DNA from: Cyanophora paradoxa
Taxonomy: Eukaryota > Glaucocystophyceae > Cyanophorales > Cyanophoraceae
Assembly: GCA_004431415.1 (NCBI GenBank)
Contig: QPMI01000146.1
Span: forward strand, 1-40,523
Length of the DNA: 40,523 nucleotides
Direction: 5' to 3'
The notes beneath the pieces are model-generated. The model saw nothing but the letters and a program-made list of their open reading frames with translations. It made no database searches and had not been told where the DNA came from. Position 1 is the stretch's first letter, and the number at the start of each line of letters is the position of its first letter. This document shows positions 28,330-39,598 of this stretch, in pieces. Made by a program: the position numbers and the translations under genes.

Positions 28330-28920
28330 GGGAGGGGCAAGGTTCTCGCGGCCAGGCGCATGCACAGAGCTTGCGAATCGCTTAAACAGAATCTTGAATG
28401 CATATAGCTATAGCATCGATGTGCGGGGCTGCGGAGCTCGAGGCGAGGGCGCGCGGAAAGATGTGCAGGTCCATGCAGGATCGAATTTTCGGGGTCGGCT
28501 GGGTCCTCGCGGCCCGTCGCATACGCAAAGCGTGCGGAAGACTTTGCCTACATCTTAAATGCTTATGCTATCGTTCCGCGCATGCGCCGCGGCGTGGGCG
28601 CGCGGAAAGATGTCAGGGCGCGTGCAGGATCGAATTTTGGCCGTCGGGTACCTTCCTGCGCTGTTCCGGCTCCGAAAAGCGGATTTCGGGGGTGCGCAGG
28701 CCCTGCTATGTCCATGCGCGCCAGTACGCATCGATTGCGCGCGTCGCGGGACCGGGCGGGACCGGCTAGCGCTGGATCAAATTTTCGGCCGACTCTTCGC
28801 ACTGGAGCGTCGACGGCGCTTGAAATCGAGCTTGCGGCGATGCGCTCGCCCTCGCGCGGCATTCTGTATCGTTCTGGGGCGTCCCTGGCGCGATTTCGTC
28901 GCGGGACCGGGCGGGACCGG
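28330..28920 (+). repeat. Diverged tandem repeats of about 190 bp
   Basis: Two clear units: 28340-28500 and 28500-28650 share, in order, CTCGCGGCC, CTTAAA/TCTTAAATGC, GCGCGCGGAAAGATGT and GCAGGATCGAATTTT. Further degraded units follow with GGATCAAATTTTCGGCC (28772) and two copies of GCGGGACCGGGCGGGACCGG (28746, 28901). No coding frame is conserved between units. Confidence 0.6.
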
Positions 28921-29619
28921 GTCCCACCTTCTGACTCGGACTGCATTTGTCGGAGGTTAAGTACCGGAATTGATCCAGAGGGAAATTCGATTTTCGCGCG
29001 ACGCCCACGGGCGAGCGGTCGTCTTAGGGGAGCCACGACGCTAAAAATGGATCTAGAGAGGTCTGTGGGGGTTAGGGTAGCTGAGTCATTAGCGGCAATC
29101 GCGTCCGTGTCGAGGCAGAATTAATAATTCGTCCTCGAGGGAGTGCGACGCGGAAATTATTTAGCAGGGGGGATCTTGAGTGGAAAAAAAGGTTAAAAAA
29201 GGAATTTATATCGGCGGTTTTTGGGTTTGAGAAAGAGGCTTCGCCTGATTTGGGACTCTGTTATTTCGCCTCAGGGAGCTTTTTTTTTTGAGAGACTACG
29301 GTGGGGCGAACGAGGGCCGGCAAAACCCGCCGGCACTTTAATTCGCCAAACCTGGAAATTGATTTCGCCGCCCCGCGACTTCGCAATAGAGGGATCAACC
29401 GCAAGTACCCCTCTCTCCATGTAAAGGCTTAATTCACCGGCGTCAAATATTAAATATTCCAGCGCGAGGGTCTGGCGAATAAAGTCGAAATCAAACGCTG
29501 GCGGATATTCGTACGTTTACAGTATATATATATATGCGAGCGAAGCGACCAGGCCGTGACCATGAGGCTCCCGGGAGTCCCGGCCCGGCCTCCACCGTAG
29601 CCTCCAGTGGCCCTCCACG

Positions 29620-29890
29620 AGGACCACGAGTTGGGAGTCAGTTGGGAGTCTTGGGACTCCCAAGTTGGGACTCGGGAGTCGGGAGTAAGTTGGGAGTTTC
29701 GGGACTCTAAGTTGGGAGTCAAGTTGGGACTCAATTAAAGTTGGGAGTCGCGATCATCGAATCGGGATTCAATGATTCGGGACTTTGGATTCGGTCCATG
29801 GCCCGCGGCCGCGGCCCGGCGGCCATTCGGCCCGGGGATCGGGACTCGGGAGTCGGGACTCGGGAGTCTCGGGACTCGGCCCTCGGGACC
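29620..29890. repeat. Low-complexity GGGAGTC/GGGACTC region
   Basis: Made of irregular repeats of TTGGGAGTC, TTGGGACTC and CGGGAGTCGGGACTCGGG. It resembles a degenerate form of the GGGACTT arrays at 12.6 and 15.2 kb but is not a regular 7-mer. The 29.9-30.27 kb stretch after it has GATCATCG and TTTGCAGTTCG repeats and no gene that I can support. Confidence 0.6.
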
Positions 29891-30276
29891 ACTAGCACTG
29901 GGCCACGTGCACGCGTACCAGTACGAGCGACCACATGGGCTCCACAGGACCACAGCCCGCGGCCCTAATCATTGAATATATAGGGCCTATATGTGCATTG
30001 TGCATGCGCACTGCCAGGGAACGTTGCAACGCTCGCCGCACGCACTAGTCTGTTCTCAAAATTTGCAGTTCGATCATCGCCAAGTCGGATCGCGACCGTC
30101 GGACCAGTTTTGCAGTTCGGATAGCGATCAGCTTTGCAGTTCGATCATCGGATTGCGATCGGCATCATGGGTGATTGGTGGGGCCAACTCGCGTGTGCGC
30201 GCTCGCTTTGCATTTGTCACGTAGACCGGACCAAGTAAACCTCGTCTTCAGCTTCTAACACGCTTTGGCATCTCAG

Positions 30277-33200
30277 CCTATTACAGATGCTACAGCGACT
30301 CCGGCTGCACAGGCGCCGTTCTCAGCGAAGGCTCGACCACCATCGATGGGGCGTTTGGAACGGGCAGCACGAATTGCTCCGCCGTGGGAGCCAAGTCCTT
30401 CGGCTACAATGAGATGTCTTACAATCACTGCCACAACCTCTCTGTCGTGTCGGTGCGTGCATGTCATGCGCGCCGCGCGCGTACGGCCAGGACATGGAGC
30501 CTATCCATGATCCAAATGCGCAGAAACCTGTATCCAACGACCATGTAACTGCAATGATGCGAGTTCCTTTCTTCTGCACCTGACACATGATCGCGCGCTA
30601 TAGCTTTGCGCCTCGATATCTTTACGTTTACTCAACCTTCCAATTCGCAGAGGAGCAGGCTGGAAGAACGTCGGCTTTGGCAGTTCGGCAGCTGCGAGCT
30701 CTGAGTGTGAGCTCGAGTTTCAAGCGTGTCCGACGATCCTTGTAATGTCTACTGACTAAGCAGACCTGTCTACGTATATCAGATCCAGGTGGATATACCG
30801 CCAACCTGCTCACGGGTGCGGAGCACAACGTATTCGAAACACCAATTTTAATATCATGATGATCACGAGCATATTTTAAAACGACACTCACAACTTTCAG
30901 ATGGTACTGGAGAGCATGGCGACTTTGGGCGCACGAAGGGCTGGCATTCGGGCCAGAGTGATCCGAAGCCTCAAGTATCTATCGTCCTGGAGGTAACTAT
31001 AAGCAGACGCGCAATGTTGATATATTGTATTCGTCCCACGCAGGCGTATTCTAATTCACTTGCCGCGCAGAAAGATTTTATGATCGGAGAAATCGATGTT
31101 TACAATGTGCGAATGCAATATATATCAAAGCCAAATTGCCCTGCAGCTTGGAAATTATTCATATCTCTATCGCGCAGCGCTCGGACAGTACGTTGTACTG
31201 CTGCATTAATATATTGACACACTGTTCATGATGTCCTTGCAATTGGCTATTTTATTGATATACGTATACCGTGCTGTTCTGCGTCCGGTCCGCAGACGGC
31301 CTTGGCTTCAGATACGACGACATAATCATCGAGGCGAGCATTTCTCAATCTGTCGCCTGACCTTGATGGCTGACCCATGGCCAAGCGTTTTCAAACATTA
31401 ATTGGATATTCCACAGGTACTCAACGACGGCGAGCTGGTTCGCCTTGATTCCTTCATGTCGATATTATGACATCGAGCGGGTTTTCAAGCATGCGCTCCT
31501 GAGCCAGCACTAACTGTTCAGCAGGTGTACCAGACCCCGACGATCTCGGAACCCTTGTTCAACCCTAAGTACCCGAATCTAGCTCAACACGTGATTCCTA
31601 AAATTGTCGGTACGAGTCCAACGTGTGTGTATATAGAAAGCGTGGTTTCTCACTCACAGTCCATATTATCGTGCACTTGACCAGGCGATTCCATTCGAAT
31701 CACAAAAATTCCTTCTTCGGCCAACGGTACACTTTCGAGTTCACGATCTTTTGAATGCCTTTGTTAAATTACGACGTCGACGTCGCAATACGTTTATTCA
31801 GGACAAGTCCTCAATTTTAGCGAGGTCGACGTCTGGGGCAAGGAGACGTGCGCACTCATTGAATAGTTTGATCGCGCTTCGAATTCTAGATCTCTGCTTC
31901 CGTAACATGGCCTTATGCACTGAGAATCAGAGCGTCTCCGGCGCCTGCACGGCCGGTGCTGAGTAATGTGGCCCTCAACATGCCGGCCACCGCATCTTCC
32001 GAGCGTGAGTTTTTTCTTTGATTTCTCTTCTCCGTCCGGGTTCCGAAATTCAATGCAGATGATTCAGTAAAATTTTACGCCGGCCGCGCTGTTGGTGCGC
32101 ATACTTATTCTCTGCATACGCATGTATGTGTGCATTTGTACGGGCTGTTAACTAGGAGACGTGGGGGCGCGCGTCAGATGGTTTGGGGCTTCATGGAGAT
32201 TTCATGCAGACGTTCGGCTTTTCTTCGCTCTTCGGAGGAGATGCAGCCCCATGGGTACCGCATCTCTTGCAAATTGATCATGAGATCCATTGCGTAGATC
32301 GTATGACCTTAAAGAATTGCAGTGGAAAGTAGACCTGCAGAAGGACTGTGCCATTTCCTCGGTGAAGATACACAACGTGCGTCGCATTTGTTATAATCAG
32401 TAGATTTGTGGCTTGCAACTGAAAAACTGATCGCGGCTGTACTTTTTGGCATCGGCAGCGGACGGACAGTGCGTGCTTGCTGCGCATGCTCTAGATGATC
32501 GTTGTCCTGGTCCCGTCTGCATTTGTTGATAATGATCATGATCCTGGTCCCGTCTGCATCTTCAGATGGAACTTCTACGCGCCTGAAAAACTTTGTTGTC
32601 CAAGTTTTGGACAACGGAAAGACCGTGCGCGACAGCTAAACCATGCTGTCATATGCATGTACATGGATGAATAACCAATTGCAACCATTCATTGCTGCAA
32701 CGCAGGTGTACGAAACCCCTGAAATCGTAGATCCTGCCTTCGACCCCGCAAATCCAAACGTGTTCACGCTCCCATTGAGCGGGATCGTCGGTCCGTCAAA
32801 GCGGTTGTTCATGTATTCGGCGATCGTGGGATTAACGATTTGACTGTGCCGGCAGGTGATGCCGTCAAGCTTTCTATGCCTTCAGGCGGTACGAGTTTTC
32901 ATTAGCTATATATAGGTCTAGATCTAGATCTAGACACTATAGATAGTATTTCGTCAATTTTTATCTCAATATATATATGCCGCGGCCGGCGATTAAGTAT
33001 TTGCGATCGCTGAAGAGTAAACGTCGCGCAGGGTGCATCAACATCGGGGAGGTCGAGGTCATTGGTAAGCGATCTAATCAAAGAACTGCCTATTCGATGC
33101 AGTCTCACCAGAGCACCGCTTCAACTATAGGGACAGCAGCCGAGCTCACCGAGGCGTATCAGTGCAAGTCGAAGTCTGGACTAATGGACACTCTGGAATG

Positions 33201-33433
33201 TAAGCTTGCATAAGCTCGTGATCGGATTCTCTATCTGTTAAATTGACCGGCGCTTTAATTTCTTAGGCAAGAAGAGCAACCATGTCGACGAGGCCAAAGG
33301 GGTATTCGACGAATCCGAGCTCGAGTTCCAGCTTGATCTGGATACCCTCGACCTCAACGATGACATCTTCGCCGAGCTGGATTCGGAGGCTGCATTTTCG
33401 AGTGGCTCCAGCGAAGTGGCACTGGTCGAGTGA
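30277..33433 (+). CDS. Intron-rich gene with two discoidin (F5/8 type C) domains
   Basis: Over 20 small exons. A leading Cys-containing exon (30277-30452; CYSDSGCTGAVLSEGSTTID) precedes two homologous domains. Domain 1: 30651-30706, 30783-30815, 30901-30992, 31044-31106, 31178-31187, 31296-31333, 31417-31437, 31525-31609, 31685-31726, 31802-31847. Domain 2: 31931-32004, 32059-32094, 32178-32254, 32323-32376, 32459-32468, 32566-32624, 32706-32790, 32856-32888, 33032-33064. Tail: 33131-33199 and 33267-33433. Domain 2 has the family hallmarks NVALNMPATASSE, AVDG, PWWKVDLQKDCAISSVKIHN, RTDNGTSTRLKNFVVQVLD and INIGEVEVIG; domain 1 has SSEYPGGYTANLLTDG and LNFSEVDVWG. This fold binds sugars or membranes, usually outside the cell. 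The tail is acidic. The first exons and any signal peptide are unresolved. Confidence 0.75.
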
Positions 33434-33900
33434 CGTCGACATGATCACGACGTCGACACCTCGCAGTTTCCAAAAAATTAGAATTTCGTATAGCGACTTA
33501 AGCTTGATCGTTCAATCCACGATTGATATCGAAATCTCGATCGATCGTTCCTTCTTTTACTCTATAGCTAGATCTCCACTTCTCGCGATATCGATCGCAC
33601 AAACGTTAACCGTTTGCATGCGCAAGCTCCCGGAGTCCGGGATCCGTGGATGTAATCATGATCATGATCAGATCGCTGTGTTAGGAAATACATATGCATA
33701 TTCATTATATTGTGTGTTCGCCCGCTGCGTTGCGCTGCGAATTCGAAATTTTAGCTATAGCGGAGCACAGCCGACACTGACTCAGTGAGCACGCGTGATC
33801 ATGAAGTGAATTTCAGAGCAGTCTAAAGCAAGGACATTTTTGGATCCGCGCGAATGCATATATCTAGCCGTGCAGAAGTTGGCTTCGATCGGAGGGCGCT
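33434..33900. other. Intergenic, no gene seen
   Basis: AT-richer DNA between the discoidin gene and the duplicated module, with clustered ATCGATCG and GATCATGATCAT palindromes (33525-33670). Nothing coding or structured beyond these is supported. Confidence 0.5.
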
Positions 33901-33984
33901 GCGCCCCGGCCCCCTCTCCAGCCCTCGACAGCGCAAGCTTTAAGGCAGCTGCAGCTCTGCCCCATCTGCCCCCATCAGGCCTCC

Positions 33985-34194
33985 ACGCCCGCCCCGCCGG
34001 CGGGGGCGGCCTAGGCCTGGGGCGCCCTCCACCGCGCCCTGTTCCGATATATACCGCACCGCCCGCGTGCGCCCGCACCCCCTTCAGCCCGCTTTTTCAA
34101 GCAGCTTCTGGCCTCTCGCTGAGGGGCGGGCCCGGGCGCAGGATCCGAAGTGGCCGGCGAGCTGCCCGCCTTCTTCCTCCCCACCCTCCTCTAG
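33985..34194 (+). pseudogene. 3' remnant of the duplicated LRTLL-stop gene (copy 3)
   Basis: Shares CGCGCCCTGTTCCGATA (ALFRY) near 34036, CTGAGGGGCG near 34129 and the last exon end, read here as VAGELPAFFLPTLL and TAG at 34192-34194, with the copy at 17.1-17.29 kb. The segment after ALFRY has lost its donor context. It ends tail-to-tail 156 bases from the stop of the multi-C2 gene. Confidence 0.5.
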
Positions 34195-34350
34195 ATCTAG
34201 ATATAGCTTCCCTGCCGTACCCCCGTCCCCTTCAAACTTCCCACCCCTCCCCTCTCTGGCACGGCTGTACGGCTTGCTGATGGTACAAGGGCCGCCCGGG
34301 GTACACACATGCATACAGGACTTGGGGGCGGGTCACGGTCGATATCGGGC

Positions 34351-37300
34351 CTAGGGGGCGGGGATGACCTTGGGGCTGCCTGGGGCCCCGCCGGCCGTCC
34401 CGGGGCCCCACTGGACGCGCTGCACGGAGACGGAGCGCGCCGCCGGGCGGTGCAGCGCCGGCTTGAGCGAGGGCGAGGCCGGCACGGGGGGCGGCGGCGG
34501 CGGCACGGCGATGCCGGGCGGGGCCGGCTCGGCGGCGCCGAGGAGCGGGGCGAGGGCGGACTGGGCGCGGGAGGCGGCGAGGTCCGAGGGCCCCGCGAGG
34601 GGCTCCGGGGCGCCCCCCGCGGAGGGCGCGAGGGCGGCGTCGAGGGCGGGCCCGCGGGGGGCCCCCACCGCCTCCAGCACCGCCCGCCTGCACGCGCGCG
34701 CGCGCCCCTGTCAGTCAGCTCTGGGGGAGGAGGAGGCCGCCGCTGCTGCGTGGGAGGGGCCGCCGGGCGCGCACGCGAGGGCCGGCTCGCTGGGGGCCGC
34801 CCCCGCTGGCACCAGGTAGACCCTGCGAGGGGCGCTGGCGTGAAGCGGAGAATGCTGGAGCGGGGACGGGGGAGCGCACGCGCGGGGGCCCGGCGTAAGG
34901 AGAAAGTCCGCCGAGGGGACCGGCCCCTGCGCGCGGGGCCGCGCCGTTCAAGGCGGGCGGGAGGGGTCGGCGGGCGGGGCGGGCCTCGGCGAGGAGGGCG
35001 TCCAGCTCGATCGCGCGCGGCGTCTGCTGCGCCGACGGCCGCGCCAGCAGCCGCAAACGCGCCTGCCGGCGCGCCAAGCTCAGACCGCGGGCGCTGGGGT
35101 CAACAACGAGAAAACGAGCGGCTTCGCACCTCTCCGCCGCAGGCGGCGAGGGCGGCGGAGGGGGCCTCCCTGCGCCCGCGGGGCCGGGCTCGGAACGGCG
35201 GGACGGACGGACTGAAGGGAGGCGGGGCGGGGCGGCGCGGGCGCAGGCGCACAGGAGGGCCCCCGTGAAGCCGTCCCCTGCAGCGGCCCCGCCTTGTCAG
35301 GGCCGGCGGAATGCAGAAGGCGGAAGGGAAGAGGGCGGACGGGCGGGGGAGGCGAGGGAGCGGGCGGGCCCGGCGGCGAGCTCGAGGCGCAGCGCCAGCG
35401 GCTCCAGCGCCGGCGCCACGGCGAGCTCTGCCCCGGCGGCCTCAGCGAGGGGGAGGGCGGGCGGGCGCGCAGGAAGGGCGGCGCGCCGCAGACGCGAAGG
35501 CGGAGGGCGGCGGGGTCCAGCGCCGCCGCAGGGGGCGGCGAAGACGCCACCAGCGGCGCCCCGGCCTGCGCAGCAGGACGGAAGGAGGACGGGAAGGGGG
35601 AGGGGCGGGGGGGAGGGAAGGGGGGGGGGGGTACGGGAAGGGCCTCGCCGAGGACGACCCGGCGCACGGCCGGCGGGGACGGCTGCGCGGGCCTCACGGG
35701 GCGAACGAAGGCGGGGGGCGGGAGGGGGAATCCGCAGGGGCGGGGCGGGGCGCGCGGGGCGGGCGGGGGGGTCGACGTCGGGGTAGAAGACGCCGCGCTC
35801 GCTGTCGAAGCCCCGCACTGCGCGAACGGAATCCGGAGGAATGTCGGAGCGGAGGGGGCGGGCAGGAGAGATCAAGCAAGCTTAAGCAAGCTTGGCCCAG
35901 GGCTGGGCCCGGGGGGCGGATGCGGGTAGGGTACCGCGGAGGAGGATGGATCCCGAGGGCGGGCGCGCGTTGTGCCGCCCGCTCGGCCCCCGGTCGTCGG
36001 GCGCCGGCCTGCAGCGCCGGTCCCGGTGGGCGGGCAGAGTGGCGGCGGCGGGGGGGGGGAGGCGCACCGCGGGGCGGGTACGTCCTCGTCGGCCCCTCGG
36101 GCCCGCCAGCGGCGGCAGCGCCGCCGCTGCCTCCGCCGCCGCCGTTCCGGGCCGGTCGCGGGGTGGCGGGTCGAGGCCGCGGGGTCGCGGGCGGCGCGGG
36201 CGGCCTTGGCGTCGCCGGCGGCGGCGGCGGTGGGCGCGGCGCGGCCCTCGGAGTCCCGCAGCTGCCCCGCCGCCGGCCCCGCTCGCTCGAAAGGCGTTTA
36301 GAGTGGGGCTGCGCGGGGCGGGGCGTACGGGGAACCAGCCGTCGACGGCGCGGCGCTGCCGAACCTCGGATATCAGGAGCGTCACCTGCCGGCCCCGCGC
36401 AACCCGCGTCAGGCGGGACCAGGCGTGACGGACCGGGCCGGGCGGGGCGGGGCGGGGCGGGGCGGGCCTGGCCGAGGAGGGTGTCTGGGAGGAAGGCGCG
36501 GTGCCGCCAGAGTTCGACCCGCGCCTCGTGCGGCTCCCCCGTCGCCACCCTGCGGCGAAAAGGAGGAGGCTCCGGCTCGGCGGGGCGGGGCGGGGCGGGG
36601 GGAGGAGGAGGGGGGGGGGGGGGGGGGGGAGGGGCGGGGAGCGCACAGCGTCGCTTGCTCGTGGAACTCGAGGCGCCCGCCCCGCCGCGGCAGCCCTGCC
36701 GCCCTTCAGATCCAAGCGCGGGGCGGGGCGGGCGGGGCGGGCGGGGGCCCGGCACGGGTGGGGGCCTGCAGCCGCTGCGTGCAGGCGCCCATGCGGCACA
36801 CGGCGTACAGCAGCGGCTGCCGCGCCGCCGCCCGCGTCGGGCGAGCCGAGCCGAGCTGAAGGGGCGGGGCGGGGCGGGGAGAGCGGACGCGGCGGAAGAG
36901 GCCGCGGGGCACGCGGAGGTCCTTCGCCTCCAGGAGGGTGAGGCGGAGGCGGGCCGTCCCCGCGGGGGCCACCGCACTGTGCTCCACCCGGCCCCCCTCC
37001 CCCGGCAGCCGCACCACAACCTAGCCCGACAGTCCCCGGCCGACGGTCAGCGCCCGCCCGGGCCCGGTAGCCGGGCACGAGAGAAGATTAAGGGTCGGGA
37101 CGGACGCGGATGCGGCCGGTGGGGTGGTGCCGCCCCGAGGGGCTCCGCACTTCGACCCAGACGTCCTTCGTCGCCCCGCCCGTCAGCGCGCACGACGGCA
37201 GCGAGCCCTGCCGAGACGATTGAGAGGGGCGATGGCGGGAAGGGTGCGGGCGGGCAGCGGGCGCGCGGAGCCGAGGCGGCGAGGCGGGAGGCCGGCGATG

Positions 37301-38680
37301 CCCTCCTGCCAGAGCTCCGCCCCAAGGGCGCACGTCCCGCCGCCCTCCGCGGGGGCGCGCCTGCCGCCCGGTCGATATCAGACGCCGATTGCGGAGGGGG
37401 GAAGGCGCAGAAGAGGGGCGGACAGCCCCAGCTCGGCGTCCCAGACCACGTGCCCGCCGGAGTCCGTCGCTGCGCGCCGCGCTCAGGCAGGGCGAACGGG
37501 CCGGCGGCGCAGAGCGAGGAGAGGACGCGCAGGCGAGGAGGGTCTCGGCGCGGTCGCCGCCGAACGTGAAGGCGGCGAAGACGCGGATGCCCGCCGCGAG
37601 CCCCTCCGCCTCCAGCGCTGCGGCCCCGTCGCGCGCCGCGGGGCCCGGCGGCGCCGGCGGGCGCGGGCGGCGCGCCGGTGATGTGGAGGCGGCGGGCGGC
37701 GGGCCCCTCGACGACCTGCACTCCGCCCGCCGGCGTGGCCACCGCCTGCATCGCCCGCGGGGCCGGCACCAGCGCGCAGCCCGCCGCCGCCGTCGCCGCC
37801 GAGCAACCGCCCGCCGGCGGGTGCTGTGCCGAAGCGGCTTCCGAGGCGGACGCGCACGGGAGGGCGCCTGGGACGCACTGGCGCGTGCGCGAAGTGGAAG
37901 TCTCGGATGACCGGCGGGGCCGTCAGCTGCGGCGGCGGCGGCGGGGCCGACGGCGGCGGCGCGGCCTTCGGCGGAGCCGCTCCAGCGCCACTCTCAGCTC
38001 GCCGACCTGCGGCGGCGGCGGCGCGGGCGTCGCGATCGGCCGCGGCCGCGATGCGACCTGCAGCCACAGCGGCCGCGCCGCACCTGCCGCTCGCCGCGGA
38101 GGTCCCACAGCGTCGCCGTCGCTGCGAGCGGCTCCGCCCGCGCCGAGCGCGGCAGCGCGAAAGTGGCCTGCGCGCGGAGCGCAGTCGTCACGGGTGGGCT
38201 GGAGGCAGACCGGGCCCCGCGGCAGGGGCGCGCACCGAACCGAGGAAGAATTCGACGACGCCAGCCCACATGACGTCCCACACTTCAGCCGTCAGATCCG
38301 GCGTGCCCTGCGCGTTCTGCTTGGCCCCTGTGTCTCCGTTTGAATCCGCGTCCGGGTGCGTAGCGGGCGAAGACGGCTCCTCGCTGCGATGTGGATTTGA
38401 ACTCGTTTTTGTTGCAAATCCGTCGCGCGGCGGCGCACGGCGGCAGCGGGAGCTCCAGCGCGTCGCCCCAGGCCGGCTCCGTCCCGCTCGCATCTCCGGT
38501 CGACACGCTGTGTTCCCCGAGCACCAGCCTCACGTGCGGACGGATCTGCGGCGCGCTGAGGCGCGCGTACGCGCGGGGAAAGGCAGCGCGGGCACGTTGC
38601 GGAAGGGCGCGACGGGCACGAGCCCTCGAGCGTCAATTACTACCGACACCGCGTCAGCAGCGACTCGCGAGCCTCAGCGC
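34351..38680 (-). CDS. Multi-C2-domain protein (ferlin/synaptotagmin-like architecture), intron-rich
   Basis: At least three C2 domains, and probably a fourth, read along the minus strand. C2-1 (38.60-38.07 kb): VSVVIDARGLVPVAPFRN, then RPHVRLVLGEHSVS in exon 38439-38545, AEVWDVMWAGVVEFFLGS in 38236-38383, and TLWDLRGERQ from 38167, needing one C restored near 38073. C2-2 (37.75-37.10 kb): RRLHITGAP, IRVFAAFTFGGD, HVVWDAELGL, ELWQEGIAGLPPRLG, DVWVEVRSPSGRHH. C2-3 (37.02-36.26 kb): ARLRLTLLEAKDLR, LLYAVCRMGACTQRLQ, ARVELWRHRAFLPDTLLGQ, VTLLISEVRQRRAVDGWFP. A fourth, weaker one lies at 35.9-35.2 kb. The last exon (34351-34690) ends SVSVQRVQWG plus a Pro/Gly tail. C2 domains bind membranes, often with calcium; the usual Asp ligands are mostly absent, suggesting calcium-independent binding. 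No transmembrane segment was found. Confidence 0.7.
36597..36644 (+). repeat. Poly-G tract within an intron
   Basis: GGGGAGGAGGAG followed by an uninterrupted run of about 18 G and then GAGGGGCGGGG. It falls in the intron between the LEFHEQATL and VATGEPHE exons of the multi-C2 gene, where the coding strand shows poly-C before the CGCAG acceptor. It is a likely sequencing and polymerase trouble spot. Confidence 0.85.
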
Positions 38681-38689
38681 CCGCGCGCA

Positions 38690-38932
38690 CCGCGTACGCG
38701 AAGCATTCGGCGAGGGGGGCAGAAGTTGAAGGTGGGGGAATGAGCTCGCGGGGGCTACCGGTGCGAATGATCATGCGCACGTGCGGAGCGTGGCCCGTGC
38801 GGCGTGGCGGCTTCACACGGACGCGTGCAGGCCGAACGACCTCCCGCTCGCCTCGCCTCTGCTCTCATTCGCATCTTTGCTCTCCGCCTTCCCGCAGTCC
38901 TCCTCCGCTCTCAACCCTAGCGCTAGCGCACC
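38690..38932. promoter_or_regulatory. Divergent promoter region between the C2 gene and the plastid protein gene
   Basis: About 240 bases between the first recognisable C2 exon (minus strand) and the ATG at 38933 (plus strand). It has a pyrimidine-rich stretch CTCTCATTCGCATCTTTGC with TCCTCCGCTCTCAACCC leading to the plus-strand start. No TATA box is seen. The exact 5' end of the C2 gene is uncertain. Confidence 0.4.
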
Positions 38933-39598
38933 ATGGCGGCGTTCTTCTTCCCCTCGCCCGTGCCCGTGCCCGTCCCGGTGCCGGTGCCTGTGCCGAACCC
39001 GTGGATCCGGCGCGGCGTTGCCTCGTCCTCGACGAGCCCTGTTCCGCTGCGCTCGAGCTTCGCTGGGCGGCAGCTGCGGCCGCAGCCGGCGCAGAGCTTC
39101 GAGCCGGCCACTCCGATCCGCCGGGTGAGAAATGCGCTTCTCTATCTATCTTCATGTCCGTTGCTTACGCCCGCGGTGCGCAGTTCGAGGCGGTTGAGGC
39201 GAAGACGCCGCGGCGGGCGCCGGTCGACCCGGAGGCGATCCCGCCGATCTCGCAGGCAATCCCGACGCGGCTGAACATCAATCCGGCGGGGACCGGCCGG
39301 TTCGGCTTCGGCAGCAACTCCGAGCTGTGGAATGGGCGGCTGGCGATGCTCGGGCTCGTGGCGGGCCTCGGCCAGGAGGCGGTCACGGGCCAGGGCATCT
39401 TCGCGCAGATCGGCCTCGACCGGTGCGGGGCGCCGGCTGCTGCGCATGCGCGGCGCAGGCGGTTGCTGACGGGGCGGGGCGCGCAGGCCGCTCGACAAGC
39501 TGCTGGTGCTGCTCGCGCTGCTCGGCGTCTCGGCGGCGACCTCGATCGGCTACATCGCCATCAACACCGCCGACCGCGCCCCGCAGGAGGAGCCCTGA
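38933..39598 (+). CDS. Plastid-targeted two-helix chlorophyll-binding-like (HLIP/OHP/SEP type) protein, 180 aa
   Basis: Three exons, 38933-39124, 39184-39422 and 39487-39598, with GT-AG introns of 59 and 64 bases; the spliced length is 543 bases, a perfect frame. Start context GCACCATGGC. The N-terminus is a plausible targeting region with a (PV)n run from a CCCGTG repeat, then Ser/Arg-rich sequence. The mature part has GRFGFGSNSELWNGRLAMLG, the light-harvesting helix motif (Glu and Asn-Gly-Arg for chlorophyll and helix pairing), then AVTGQGIFAQIGL, typical of high-light-induced proteins. A second hydrophobic helix (LLVLLALLGVSAATSIGY) is followed by a short polar tail. Related proteins protect or help assemble photosystems in the thylakoid membrane. 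Whether it groups with OHP2, SEP or a lineage-specific family cannot be told by eye. Confidence 0.9.
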
